From the NCBI RefSeq assembly GCF_030283205.1, contig NZ_JASNWF010000005.1, forward strand, positions 1-64,000: DNA of 64,000 nt, given 5' to 3'. Within the stretch, counting starts at the first letter, position 1. Each line of letters begins with the position of its first letter. Under the pieces are notes generated by a model. It saw only the letters and a list, made by a program, of their open reading frames with translations. It was not told the DNA's origin and did no database searches. This stretch comes from Actinomadura opuntiae (GTDB lineage: Bacteria > Actinomycetota > Actinomycetes > Streptosporangiales > Streptosporangiaceae). Shown piece by piece: positions 1 through 7,230 of the stretch. The position numbers and the translations under genes are program-made.

Positions 1-74
1 AATGCCGGGATCAGCGGTTCGGCAAGCTCCCACAACTCATCCGGCACGAGACGCAACGCAAGATCCGACGACAC
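1..74 (-). CDS. IS5-like transposase, N-terminal fragment (runs off window)
   Basis: On the minus strand a GTG at 74 opens a frame reading VSSDLALRLVPDELWELAEP and onward to the window edge. This is the characteristic N-terminus of IS5-superfamily (DDE) transposases common in actinomycetes, where 'LVPDELWEL' precedes the 'PLLP' segment. Only about 24 codons are visible, so the DDE catalytic core cannot be seen. The family assignment is from memory of that N-terminal signature. Transcription runs leftward out of the window. Confidence 0.7.
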   Translation of the reverse strand, partial: MSSDLALRLVPDELWELAEPLIPA

Positions 75-114
75 GATCCCGCATTATTCCGCAGGACGTA
101 CGCGGCCCACATGA
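1..114 (-). mobile_element. Edge of an IS5-like insertion sequence
   Basis: The transposase fragment at 1-74 is preceded by a short leader. Then, from about 115-189, comes a different coding frame with its own Shine-Dalgarno. The element boundary must lie roughly between 75 and 115. I could not fix the terminal inverted repeat or target duplication because only one end is in the window. Confidence 0.55.
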
Positions 115-189
115 GACACGTTCGTAGTCGTGCTCGTGCATCAGCGGGGCGAAGATGCGTCCCATGTCCGACGCGGTGGCGAGGGCCAT
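115..189 (-). pseudogene. 5' end of an unidentified gene cut by the IS
   Basis: An ATG at 189 (minus) is preceded by GGAGG with a good spacer and opens MALATASDMGRIFAPLMHEH, which looks like a genuine N-terminus. After about 25 codons the frame runs into insertion-sequence DNA and stops near position 37. The gene is divergent from the TetR gene and shares its operator region, so it was probably the regulator's target. I do not recognise the protein. The remainder may lie beyond the element, outside the window. Confidence 0.5.
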
Positions 190-214
190 GACCGCCTCCG
201 ATCTGGCTACAGCT

Positions 215-241
215 GTTGCCAGAAAACTAGGTTCTGGCAAC
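215..241. promoter_or_regulatory. Probable TetR operator (perfect 10-bp inverted repeat)
   Basis: GTTGCCAGAA at 215-224 and its exact inverse TTCTGGCAAC at 232-241 flank a 7-nt spacer. With one mismatch the symmetry extends to AGC/GCT at 211-213 and 243-245. It lies between the divergent starts at 189 and 262, as expected for autoregulation plus control of the divergent gene. Confidence 0.75.
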
Positions 242-261
242 GGCTGTGTCAAGATTGCGGG

Positions 262-936
262 GTGACCTCCCGTCGCTACGGCGGCGCCACGGCCGACCAG
301 CGCCGCGCCGGACGCCGCGCCGCGCTCCTGGACGCCGCGCTCGACCTGCTCGGCACCGGCGGGCTCCAGGCCGCCACGCTGCGCGCCGTGTGCGCGCGGG
401 CGGGCCTCAACCCGCGCTACTTCTACGAGAGCTTCACCGACCTGGACGCGCTGCTGACGGAGGTCTACGACCGGATCGCCGCCGAGACGGCGGACGCCGC
501 GTCGCGAAGCGTCGCCGAGGCCGGCCCGGACGCCGATCTGCGCGCCACCGTCCGCGCCGCCGCGCTCGCGGTCCTGGACATCGGACGCGTCGACCCGCGC
601 AAGGCCCGGGTGGCGCTGATCGAGGCGTCCGCGAGCCCGGTGCTGCGCGCGCGCAGGCACGCGACCCGCCGCCACTACGTCGACCTCGTCATCGGCTACG
701 CGCGGACGTTCTACGACATCCCGCCCAGCGCGGACGCGCAACTCCAGTTCACCGCGACCATGCTCGTGGCCGGATGGAGCGAGAACCTCATCGCCTGGCT
801 GGAAGGCGACCTGCGGACCACCGCGTCCGGGCTGGCCGACATGTTCGCCGACGCGGCCCAGGCCCTGGCCGCGTCCCACACCGGAAGCTCGGAGCACGCG
901 CCTAAGGAATGCCGCGGGTTTCACGCGGGCCGGTAG
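262..936 (+). CDS. TetR-family transcriptional regulator
   Basis: This is a 224-residue protein of typical TetR length. The N-terminal helix-turn-helix is visible as RAALLDAALDLL followed by LRAVCARAGLNPRYFYESF (the R-Y-F-Y-E-S/T-F signature) at about residues 20-55. The remainder is a helical ligand-binding domain. I chose the GTG at 262 because it directly precedes the family's basic N-terminus and lies just after the inverted repeat at 215-241. Upstream in-frame codons would run through that operator. It probably represses itself and the divergent interrupted gene. Ligand unknown. Its 3' end overlaps the convergent gene by 16 bp. Confidence 0.9.
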   Translation: MTSRRYGGATADQRRAGRRAALLDAALDLLGTGGLQAATLRAVCARAGLNPRYFYESFTDLDALLTEVYDRIAAETADAASRSVAEAGPDADLRATVRAAALAVLDIGRVDPRKARVALIEASASPVLRARRHATRRHYVDLVIGYARTFYDIPPSADAQLQFTATMLVAGWSENLIAWLEGDLRTTASGLADMFADAAQALAASHTGSSEHAPKECRGFHAGR

Positions 937-1334
937 GTGTCGCAGCCGCAGGGCCGACCCCGTCGGACTTTGATCTCTTCGTACTCGAACATGCTGATGG
1001 TCTCGGTGTAGAACGGCGCGACTTCCATTGTGCAGTGGCCTTGACCGGCCCAATGTTCTGCCCGCGAGTGCGTGCAGGCGCCGCATTTACTGCTGTACCA
1101 CTCAGGTGGGATGTTGTTCCTACCTCCGGACCGGCGAGCGAGGCCGTACAACAGGACCAGAAGGACAGCCGCTCCCAGCGTGTAGGCGGGCGCGACTCGG
1201 AGCAATCCGGCCGCGATAATGGCCACGGAGGCGAGCAGGCCGAGCGCCAGGACCACTACCACGATGAACGCCAGCCGATAGAGCAGCCAGCCCAATGCCT
1301 CGTCGATCCGGCTCAGCCAACCGCGTGACGGCAT
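921..1334 (-). CDS. Small membrane protein with Cys-rich C-terminal tail
   Basis: This 137-residue protein has two strongly hydrophobic segments at about residues 18-43 and 48-66 (LAFIVVVVLALGLLASVAII and a following AAVLLVLLYGL). A soluble tail contains KCGACTHSRAEHW, GQGHCTMEV and CGCDTY. The four spaced Cys plus His suggest a small metal-binding knuckle, but I do not recognise a named family. It starts at ATG 1334, preceded by a G-rich stretch. It converges on the TetR gene, overlapping by 16 bp, and is the last gene of a leftward run. Function unknown. Confidence 0.75.
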   Translation of the reverse strand: MPSRGWLSRIDEALGWLLYRLAFIVVVVLALGLLASVAIIAAGLLRVAPAYTLGAAVLLVLLYGLARRSGGRNNIPPEWYSSKCGACTHSRAEHWAGQGHCTMEVAPFYTETISMFEYEEIKVRRGRPCGCDTYRPA

Positions 1335-1435
1335 GGGGTCCCCCGAACACCTCGCCAGCGCGACCAGCGTACGTGCCGGCGAGGATTTCCGGCGAGGCGT
1401 GTCACCGAGAGTTCACGCGGACGCCATTCGACGGG

Positions 1436-2872
1436 TCAGCCGGGGGGCTGGAGGCCGGACAGGTCGCGGGTGACGACGGAATTGCGGTCGGTCACGCGGT
1501 TCCCCAGAGAGAGCTGCGGCCAGAGCCCGGACAGTTCCTGGCGGCTGCGTTCGCTCCAAGCGCGGGCTTCGGGGCTGCGGGTCTTGTAGAAGTTCAGCGC
1601 GTAACCGCCGGTGTGGACGCGGAGCAGCGTGAAGCCGCCCGGATACTCCTTGACGGCCCCGACTTCCTGCTGGACGACCCGCGGCGCCAAGGGGAACACC
1701 GAGCGCTGGTTCCGGTGGGTGTGGCCCGCGTGGTGGAGGAAAACCCCAGGTGTGCGGGCGTAAGCGCCGAGGATACGGAGCGATTGGCCGGCGTCGAGGG
1801 AATGGGCGCCGGTGACGGACAGCGGGTCGTTCTCGGTGAAGAGCGGATGGTGCCCGAAGACGAGCGTGGGACGGTCGGGTTCCTTCTTCAACTCGGATTC
1901 GAACCAGGCCTGCTGCTCGGCCGAGAGCCCGCCCGAGTCGCCGCCGTCGCCGGGCTTGTCGTAGGTGTCGAGGCCGATGACGCGAAGACCGTTCAGATCG
2001 TGAGAGAAGTAGGTGCGGCCGGACGGAAAGAAGGCGTCCTGGAAGCAGTCGTTGCCCTGGTACTGGCCGACCGTGCAGGTGGAATAGGCGGCGCCTTCGT
2101 GGGCGCGGTCGTGATTGCCGCGGGCGACGAGATAGTCACCGTTGTAGGTGCCGAAGGTGTCGAGAATGCTTTTTGCGGCCCGCAGGTCGGCGGGAGCCGC
2201 TTCGCTCGATACATCGCCTGCGGCGAGAAGGTGGTCCGCGCCGCGCGCGTGGGCGTCCTCGATCAGCGCCTTCGCCATGATCTCGGGATAGGGCGCGTGT
2301 CCGGGGATCTGCGAGATGCCCTTGATCCAGGGAAGCCCGCCGACGAGTCCGGCGACCGTTTCGCCGAGGTGCAGGTCGTTGCAGAGCGCGACGGAGAAAA
2401 GGTGCCGGCCCGGCGGCGGCTGCGGTGTGGTGAAGGCGAACACATCGCCCTGCGGAACGCCCGCCGCCTGCCCGGCGGCGAGGCCCGTCGCGGCGGCGGT
2501 CCGGCCGTTCGAGCGCGCCTTGTAGTAATAGGTGCGGCCCGGTTCCAGACCGGTGAGCTCGACGTAGTGGTACGGGGTTCCCGAGGGGCCGTGAGCGGTC
2601 CGGGTGAGGCGGGACGGATGCGTCCCGTAGACCACTTCGGCGTCGGACGGGACGGGCTCCATCCGGCCCAGCCCGTCGTCGGTGCCCGCCGCGCCGGTGT
2701 ACCAGGTGAGCACGGCGGACGTCTCGGTCAGCGTCACCAGTTCGAGGTTCACCGGGCGGACGTCGCCGGCGGCGCGCGCGGACGGCGGGTCGAGGGCGGG
2801 CAGCAGGCCCGCCCCCGCCACGATCGCGGTCCAGCGCAGCAGCTCGCGGCGGCCGGGGCGGCAGCAGATCAT
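1436..2872 (-). CDS. Tat-exported metallophosphoesterase (purple acid phosphatase-like)
   Basis: The N-terminus has a twin-arginine signal (PGRRELLRW, then a hydrophobic run ending ARAAGD), so it is secreted. A fibronectin-III/purple-acid-phosphatase N-domain follows (ELVTLTETSAVLTWYTG to GRTYYYKA). The calcineurin-like phosphoesterase core shows all five metal motifs in order: NDLHLG (D-x-H), AAGDVSS (GD), ARGNHDR (GNHD), FGHHPLF (GH) and AGHTHRN (GHxH). It likely hydrolyses phosphomonoesters or phosphodiesters outside the cell with a dinuclear metal centre. The start is uncertain. I use ATG 2872, which puts RR near the N-terminus; a GTG lies three codons upstream and no strong ribosome-binding site distinguishes them. 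Length about 478 residues. Confidence 0.9.
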   Translation of the reverse strand: MICCRPGRRELLRWTAIVAGAGLLPALDPPSARAAGDVRPVNLELVTLTETSAVLTWYTGAAGTDDGLGRMEPVPSDAEVVYGTHPSRLTRTAHGPSGTPYHYVELTGLEPGRTYYYKARSNGRTAAATGLAAGQAAGVPQGDVFAFTTPQPPPGRHLFSVALCNDLHLGETVAGLVGGLPWIKGISQIPGHAPYPEIMAKALIEDAHARGADHLLAAGDVSSEAAPADLRAAKSILDTFGTYNGDYLVARGNHDRAHEGAAYSTCTVGQYQGNDCFQDAFFPSGRTYFSHDLNGLRVIGLDTYDKPGDGGDSGGLSAEQQAWFESELKKEPDRPTLVFGHHPLFTENDPLSVTGAHSLDAGQSLRILGAYARTPGVFLHHAGHTHRNQRSVFPLAPRVVQQEVGAVKEYPGGFTLLRVHTGGYALNFYKTRSPEARAWSERSRQELSGLWPQLSLGNRVTDRNSVVTRDLSGLQPPG

Positions 2873-2959
2873 GATCGCCACGGTGGCACCCCGCCGCCCG
2901 CCCCGCCAGGCCCCTGACCGAACGTTCACCGGACCGCCGTCCACCGGCGGCGGGACGGG

Positions 2960-3670
2960 TCAGGTGGTGACGGCGGCGAGGCGTTCTTCGCGGAGGCGGC
3001 CGGCCCAGGAGTCGTCGATCGGCTGCAGGTCGCGGCCGACGGCCCAGCGCAGCAGCAGGTCGGCGAGGCCCGGGTTGCGGACGAGCGCCGGGCCGTGCAT
3101 GTAGGTGCCGAGCACGCGGCCCGCGTAGGCGCCCTCGTAGCCGTCGCCGTTGCCGATGCCGTGCAGCACCTTCGCGAACGGGCGGGCGTTCGGGCCGAGC
3201 CGGGTGACGCCCTGGTGGTTCTCGAAGCCGGTGATGCGCGGGACGTTCAGCTCACCCGCGACGTCGCCGACGATCTCGCCGACGGCACGCTGCTCGCCGC
3301 GGCCGGAGGTGATGTCGAGCAGGCCGAGGCCGCGGACGGGCTGGCCCTCCTCGCCGCCGAACTCGTGGCCGAGCAGCTGGTAGCCGGCGCAGACCGCGAA
3401 CACCACCGCGCCGGACTGCACGGCGCGGGCGAGGCCGCCGTCGCCGAGCAGCCGCTGCGCGGCGAGGATCTGCGGGCGGTCCTCGCCGCCGCCGAGCAGG
3501 TAGATGTCGCCGTCGGCGGGGACGGGCTCGTCCGAGCGCAGGTTCACGGTCTGGGTCGGGATGCCGCGCAGCGCCGCGCGCCGCTCCAGGACGATGGTGT
3601 TGCCCTGGTCACCGTAGGTGCTGAGCAGGTCCGGGTAGATCCAGACGATTTTGATGCGGTCAGACGACAC
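2960..3670 (-). CDS. gatD: Lipid II isoglutaminyl synthase, glutaminase subunit GatD
   Basis: This 236-residue CobB/CobQ-type class I glutamine amidotransferase has its nucleophile in AVCAGYQLLG (Cys94) and the catalytic His in GTYMHGP (His192). The N-terminus reads IVWIYPDLLSTYGDQGN, typical of GatD. With MurT it amidates the alpha-carboxyl of D-Glu at stem position 2 of lipid II, using ammonia released from glutamine. Its start overlaps the murT 3' end by 11 bp, which implies translational coupling. The pair is essential or near-essential in several Gram-positives, so it is probably core genome. Confidence 0.96.
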   Translation of the reverse strand: MSSDRIKIVWIYPDLLSTYGDQGNTIVLERRAALRGIPTQTVNLRSDEPVPADGDIYLLGGGEDRPQILAAQRLLGDGGLARAVQSGAVVFAVCAGYQLLGHEFGGEEGQPVRGLGLLDITSGRGEQRAVGEIVGDVAGELNVPRITGFENHQGVTRLGPNARPFAKVLHGIGNGDGYEGAYAGRVLGTYMHGPALVRNPGLADLLLRWAVGRDLQPIDDSWAGRLREERLAAVTT

Positions 3671-4910
3671 GGCCGTACCTCGTTCGGATGCTCTGGAAGG
3701 CGGTGTAGTTGGCGATCACGTCCAGGTGCCCGGGCGGCACCGCCATCACGGCCTGGTCGATGTCGTCCACGACGGTGAACGCCACGTCGGCGGCCTCGAG
3801 GCGGGCGGCGAGGTCGATGCGGCGCTCGCCGCTGACCCAGACGGGACGCCCGCGCAGGATGCGGTAGTCGACGTCCCACAGCCAGGAGGTGTCGCGGCCG
3901 TCGGGGCCCTGCGCGTTGATCGACAGGGCGACGGGGCCGGGCGCGGGCTGTAGGACGTCGAACGCCTCCAGCCAGCCGGCCGGGTTCTTCGACAGCAGCA
4001 GCCGCAGCGTGCGGCCCTCGTGCTCGACGGTGGTGTAGCGGCCGGCGACCGACCGCACCTGCGACATCAGCGGCAGCGCCTGCTCGGGCGGGACGCCGAA
4101 CTGGGCGACGACCGCGAGCGCGATCAGCGCGTTGGACCGGTTGGCGCGGCCCGGCAGCGACAGCTGGGAGAGCGAGAACGCGCGGCCGTCCGGGCCGGTG
4201 ATCTGGTCGCCCTTGAGCGCCCAGTCGGGGCGGGGGCGCCGGAAGTGGCACTGCCGGCAGGCCCAGTCGCTGTCCTCGTCGGTGTCCTGCCGGTCGAGGG
4301 GGCCGCCGCACTCGGGGCAGCACCAGGAGTCCTCGCGCCAGTGCTGGCCCGCGGCGACCCACGTCACGCTCTTGGCGGACGACGCGCCCCAGGTGACGAG
4401 GGGGTCGTCGCAGTTGGCGATGACGTGGCTGTTGGGGGACGCCTCCAGCGCGCGCCGCCACTTGCCGGCCAGCAGCCAGATCTCGGCGGCGCGGTCCATC
4501 TGGTCGCGGCTGAGGTTCATCAGCGCGACGATGTTCGCGCCGGTCTCCCGCAGCACCATCGGGACGTACTTCTCGTCGCACTCCAGCACGCCGTAGCGGG
4601 CGGTGGGCGCGGACGCGAGCGCGGACACGTGCCCGGTGGGCATGTTCGCGCCGAACGCGTTGGTGGCGACCTCGCCCAGCGGGGTCATCGCCGAGGTGAT
4701 CAGCCGGGTCGTCGTCGTCTTGCCGTTGGTGGCGGACACGAGGACGAGCTTGCGGTCCTTGGCGAGGCGGGTGAGCAGCTCCGGATCGAGACGCAGGCCG
4801 ATCCGGCCGCCGATCACCGAGCCGTCCCCGCGGCCCGCCATCCGGGACATCTTGGCGGCCGTACGACCGAGCGCGACGGCCAGCTGCGAACGCAGCGGAA
4901 GATCGCTCAT
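3660..4910 (-). CDS. murT: Lipid II isoglutaminyl synthase, Mur-ligase-like subunit MurT
   Basis: A 416-residue Mur-ligase-family protein. The ATP-binding loop is SATNGKTTTTRL near residues 58-70. The inserted Cys4 zinc ribbon typical of MurT is visible as WCCPECGG followed about 20 residues later by ACRQCHF. The C-terminal DUF1727 region ends FQSIRTRYG. It activates the D-Glu carboxylate of lipid II for amidation by GatD. Start ATG 4910 gives the usual MSDLPLRSQLAVALG N-terminus. It is first in the murT-gatD operon, and a CRP-type box lies about 170 bp upstream of its start. Confidence 0.96.
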   Translation of the reverse strand: MSDLPLRSQLAVALGRTAAKMSRMAGRGDGSVIGGRIGLRLDPELLTRLAKDRKLVLVSATNGKTTTTRLITSAMTPLGEVATNAFGANMPTGHVSALASAPTARYGVLECDEKYVPMVLRETGANIVALMNLSRDQMDRAAEIWLLAGKWRRALEASPNSHVIANCDDPLVTWGASSAKSVTWVAAGQHWREDSWCCPECGGPLDRQDTDEDSDWACRQCHFRRPRPDWALKGDQITGPDGRAFSLSQLSLPGRANRSNALIALAVVAQFGVPPEQALPLMSQVRSVAGRYTTVEHEGRTLRLLLSKNPAGWLEAFDVLQPAPGPVALSINAQGPDGRDTSWLWDVDYRILRGRPVWVSGERRIDLAARLEAADVAFTVVDDIDQAVMAVPPGHLDVIANYTAFQSIRTRYGRVV

Positions 4911-5340
4911 GGACTCCGTCTTCTCTGGATGTGCCTGTCTCGTTCAACCGCGCGGTCCTGCCGGGCGCGCCCTGAACCGCTCCGAGCCTAGCCGCTGCGC
5001 GCAGCGCTCGCGGCGCGCCGGGCCCGCCGGGGCGGCCGGTGTGCGCGGTTCTCCGGCGCTGCGGCGCCGCCCGCACTAAGATGTGATCAGCCTCACAGCG
5101 AACCCGGTAAACCACCGGCGGCAATCTTGACCGGCACCGAGATGTCGTGATTCGGTGCGACCCCGTTAGCGGTGAGTCCAGATTCCCATCCACGCGCCCT
5201 CGAACGACATCACCCACTACTTTTGTCGGGAGCCCTGCCGGCTTGCGGGGTTCCTCGGAGATGTGCGGGGGGCGCCCGCCCGAGCCGGCGGGCCGAGTTT
5301 CGCGAAGCGTGGCAAGCGGCGACAAGGCGAGGTCAGAGCG
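4911..5340. other. 430-bp divergent intergenic region
   Basis: No gene is supported here. It separates the divergent murT and zinc-ribbon membrane protein genes and must carry both promoters. It contains the perfect TGTGA-N6-TCACA box at 5082-5097. A TAAGAT hexamer sits at 5077-5082 and a TTGACC at 5127-5132, neither with a convincing partner element. I see no riboswitch signature or transcription terminator. Confidence 0.6.
5082..5097. promoter_or_regulatory. Perfect CRP/GlxR-type box (TGTGA-N6-TCACA)
   Basis: TGTGATCAGCCTCACA matches both half-sites of the CRP family consensus without mismatch. Actinobacterial CRP/GlxR proteins use the same palindrome. It lies in the divergent region between murT (start 4910) and the gene at 5341. 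Whether it acts on either promoter is inference. Confidence 0.5.
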
Positions 5341-7086
5341 ATGCAGTGTCCGACGTGCGGTTCTCACACGCCCGGGACGCTCGGCAAGTGTTCGAACTGC
5401 GACGCGCCCATCGACGTGTACTCGGTCGGGCCGCTGCCGGCGCCGGTGCGGGAGGGCTCCGCCGTCCTCGACGGCACCGCGGGGCTGGGCGGCGCCGCAG
5501 GTCACGGTGGCAGCGCGGGCCATGGCGGCGGTGCGGGCCATGGCGGCGGTGCGGGGCTCGACGAGAAGACCATGATGGTGCCGCCGCCGACGCCCGCGTG
5601 GGCGCCCGCCAGCCCGGCGCCCGGCGACCCGGAGTCCACCGCGACGTGGACGTTCGACCCGGACGCGGAGGGCTACACCCCCACCGGCGGCATGCCGGCG
5701 CTTCCCGCCGGGAACGGCACGGCGAACGGCGTTGCGAACGGTGCCGACGCCCCGCCGCCGCCCGCGTGGGCCGACCAGCCGGGCGCCAACAACGGGCAGG
5801 TGCAAGCGAACGGCCAGGCTCAAGCGAACGGCCAGGATCCAGCGAACGGCCAAGGGCAGGGCGTGAACGGCCAAGGGCAGCAGCCGGCGCTCGGTGCGCC
5901 GCCCGCGTCCGGTGCGCCCGCACTGCCGCCCGCCGGCGGTTTTCCCGGCGGCGGTTTCTCCGGCGGCGGTTTCTCCGGCGGCTCGCTCGCTCCGGAGGCG
6001 CCGCCGACGCCGGTCGAGTCGATCGTCCCGGACTCGTGGTTCGCCCAGCCGCGCAGGCCCGACCCGCAGGAGGCCGCGGAGGCGACCCAGATCTACGGGC
6101 AGCAGCAGCCGCAGCAGCCCGCCGGCCAGGCGTGGGGCGCGCCGCTGCCGGTCGCCGGCTCGCAGCCGCAGGGCGAGGCGACGATGCTCGACGCGGACGC
6201 GACGCAGCTCGCGCCCGGCCCGGCGGGCCCGCCGCCGTTCGACGGGCACACCCGGATGGACTTCGGCCCGGCCGGCGGCTTCGACCAGACCCGGATGGAC
6301 GCGGGCGCCACGTCCGTCATGGGCGCTCCCCCGATGGGCCCCGGCGGCCCGGAAGGGTACGGCGCCCCGATGGGCCAGGGCATGCCCATGGGGCCGATGG
6401 GTCAGATGGGCCCGATGGGGCCCGGCGACCCCGGCCATCCGGGCTACCCGCCCCCGGCGCGCTCCGGCGGCGGGCCGAGCAAGCCGCTGCTGATCGGTGT
6501 CGCGGCCCTGGTCGCCGTGGCGCTCGTCGCGGTGGCGTTCGTCGTGTGGCCGTCCGGCGGCAAGAACAACGCGTCGCCGAAGGCGTCCGAGTCGTCCACC
6601 AAGCCGGTGTCGCAGAACGAGCCCAAGATCAGCCCGCAGGAGAGGAAGCAGGCCGAGGCGATGAGCGCGGTGCTGAACGCCAGCGTCGACGCCCGCCGCG
6701 TCCTCGCCGGGGCGCTCTCCCGGACCGGCAAGTGCAAGGACATGCCGGCCGCGATCCAGGGGTTCCAGCAGGCCGTCCAGCGGCGCCAGAACCAGTTGGA
6801 CCGGACGCACAAGCTCCAGGTCGCCCAGCTGACCAAGGGCGAGCAGCTGCGGTCGTCGCTGGCCCAGGCGCTGCAGGCGTCGCTGCAGGTCGACCAGCTG
6901 CTGCTGAACTGGGCGCGGCAGAGCGCGGCGCACTGCCACGGCAGGCCGAAGCCGAACGCCGCGCACGTGCCGGGGCGCGCGCAGGGCGAGCTGCGCGCGA
7001 CGCGGGCCAAGCAGCGGTTCGTCGCGCTGTGGAACCCGGTGGCGAAGAAGACCGGGCAGCCGGTGCGCAGCTGGCAGCGGGTGTGA
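5341..7086 (+). CDS. Zinc-ribbon, Gly/Pro-rich single-pass membrane protein
   Basis: A 581-residue protein. ATG 5341 (GAGG upstream) opens with a short Cys4 zinc ribbon MQCPTCGSHTPGTLGKCSNC (Cys3, 6, 17, 20). About 360 residues of Gly/Pro/Gln-rich, presumably disordered cytoplasmic sequence follow, with short tandem repeats (18-bp units at 5515-5550 and 5803-5856). A transmembrane helix lies at about 382-402 (LLIGVAALVAVALVAVAFVV), followed by an extracellular helical domain with CKDMPAAIQGFQQAVQRR and a late Cys. Threonines in acidic/aliphatic contexts (EKTMMV, EATQIY, EATMLDADATQLA) resemble FHA/kinase-target motifs. The next gene is a paralog with identical architecture. Function unknown. 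Confidence 0.8.
   Translation: MQCPTCGSHTPGTLGKCSNCDAPIDVYSVGPLPAPVREGSAVLDGTAGLGGAAGHGGSAGHGGGAGHGGGAGLDEKTMMVPPPTPAWAPASPAPGDPESTATWTFDPDAEGYTPTGGMPALPAGNGTANGVANGADAPPPPAWADQPGANNGQVQANGQAQANGQDPANGQGQGVNGQGQQPALGAPPASGAPALPPAGGFPGGGFSGGGFSGGSLAPEAPPTPVESIVPDSWFAQPRRPDPQEAAEATQIYGQQQPQQPAGQAWGAPLPVAGSQPQGEATMLDADATQLAPGPAGPPPFDGHTRMDFGPAGGFDQTRMDAGATSVMGAPPMGPGGPEGYGAPMGQGMPMGPMGQMGPMGPGDPGHPGYPPPARSGGGPSKPLLIGVAALVAVALVAVAFVVWPSGGKNNASPKASESSTKPVSQNEPKISPQERKQAEAMSAVLNASVDARRVLAGALSRTGKCKDMPAAIQGFQQAVQRRQNQLDRTHKLQVAQLTKGEQLRSSLAQALQASLQVDQLLLNWARQSAAHCHGRPKPNAAHVPGRAQGELRATRAKQRFVALWNPVAKKTGQPVRSWQRV
5515..5856 (+). repeat. Short coding tandem repeats (18-bp units)
   Basis: A perfect 18-bp unit is duplicated at 5515-5532 and 5533-5550, encoding AGHGGG. 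A second 18-bp unit occurs three times at 5803-5820, 5821-5838 and 5839-5856, encoding Q-A-N-G-Q-x. Two copies of a 15-bp unit follow at 5946-5975. All are in frame inside the low-complexity cytoplasmic region of the zinc-ribbon membrane protein and probably arise by slippage. Confidence 0.85.
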
Positions 7087-7230
7087 CCGCCGGGCGGCGG
7101 CGTGCCTGACGGCCGGGCGGGAGGGTGACCGTCCGATCACAACCGGGTTGCGACCCGTGGAGGGCCCATCCGCTCCGGGGGCGGGGGCAGTATCTTGTCA
7201 CCGTTGCACCTCACGGGGTAAGGGGCTGTT

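Noticed and set aside
5515..5975. Possible CRISPR or regulatory tandem repeats
   Set aside because: They are 15- and 18-bp codon-phased slippage repeats inside a disordered protein segment.
3544..7140. 1198-codon minus-strand frame across gatD, murT and the zinc-ribbon gene
   Set aside because: It is a shadow of real genes on both strands, Arg/Ala-rich, and conflicts with MurT/GatD motifs.
7125..7140. GTGA-N8-TCAC near-palindrome before the second zinc-ribbon gene
   Set aside because: The spacer is 8, not 6, so it is not a CRP-type box; the true match is at 5082-5097.
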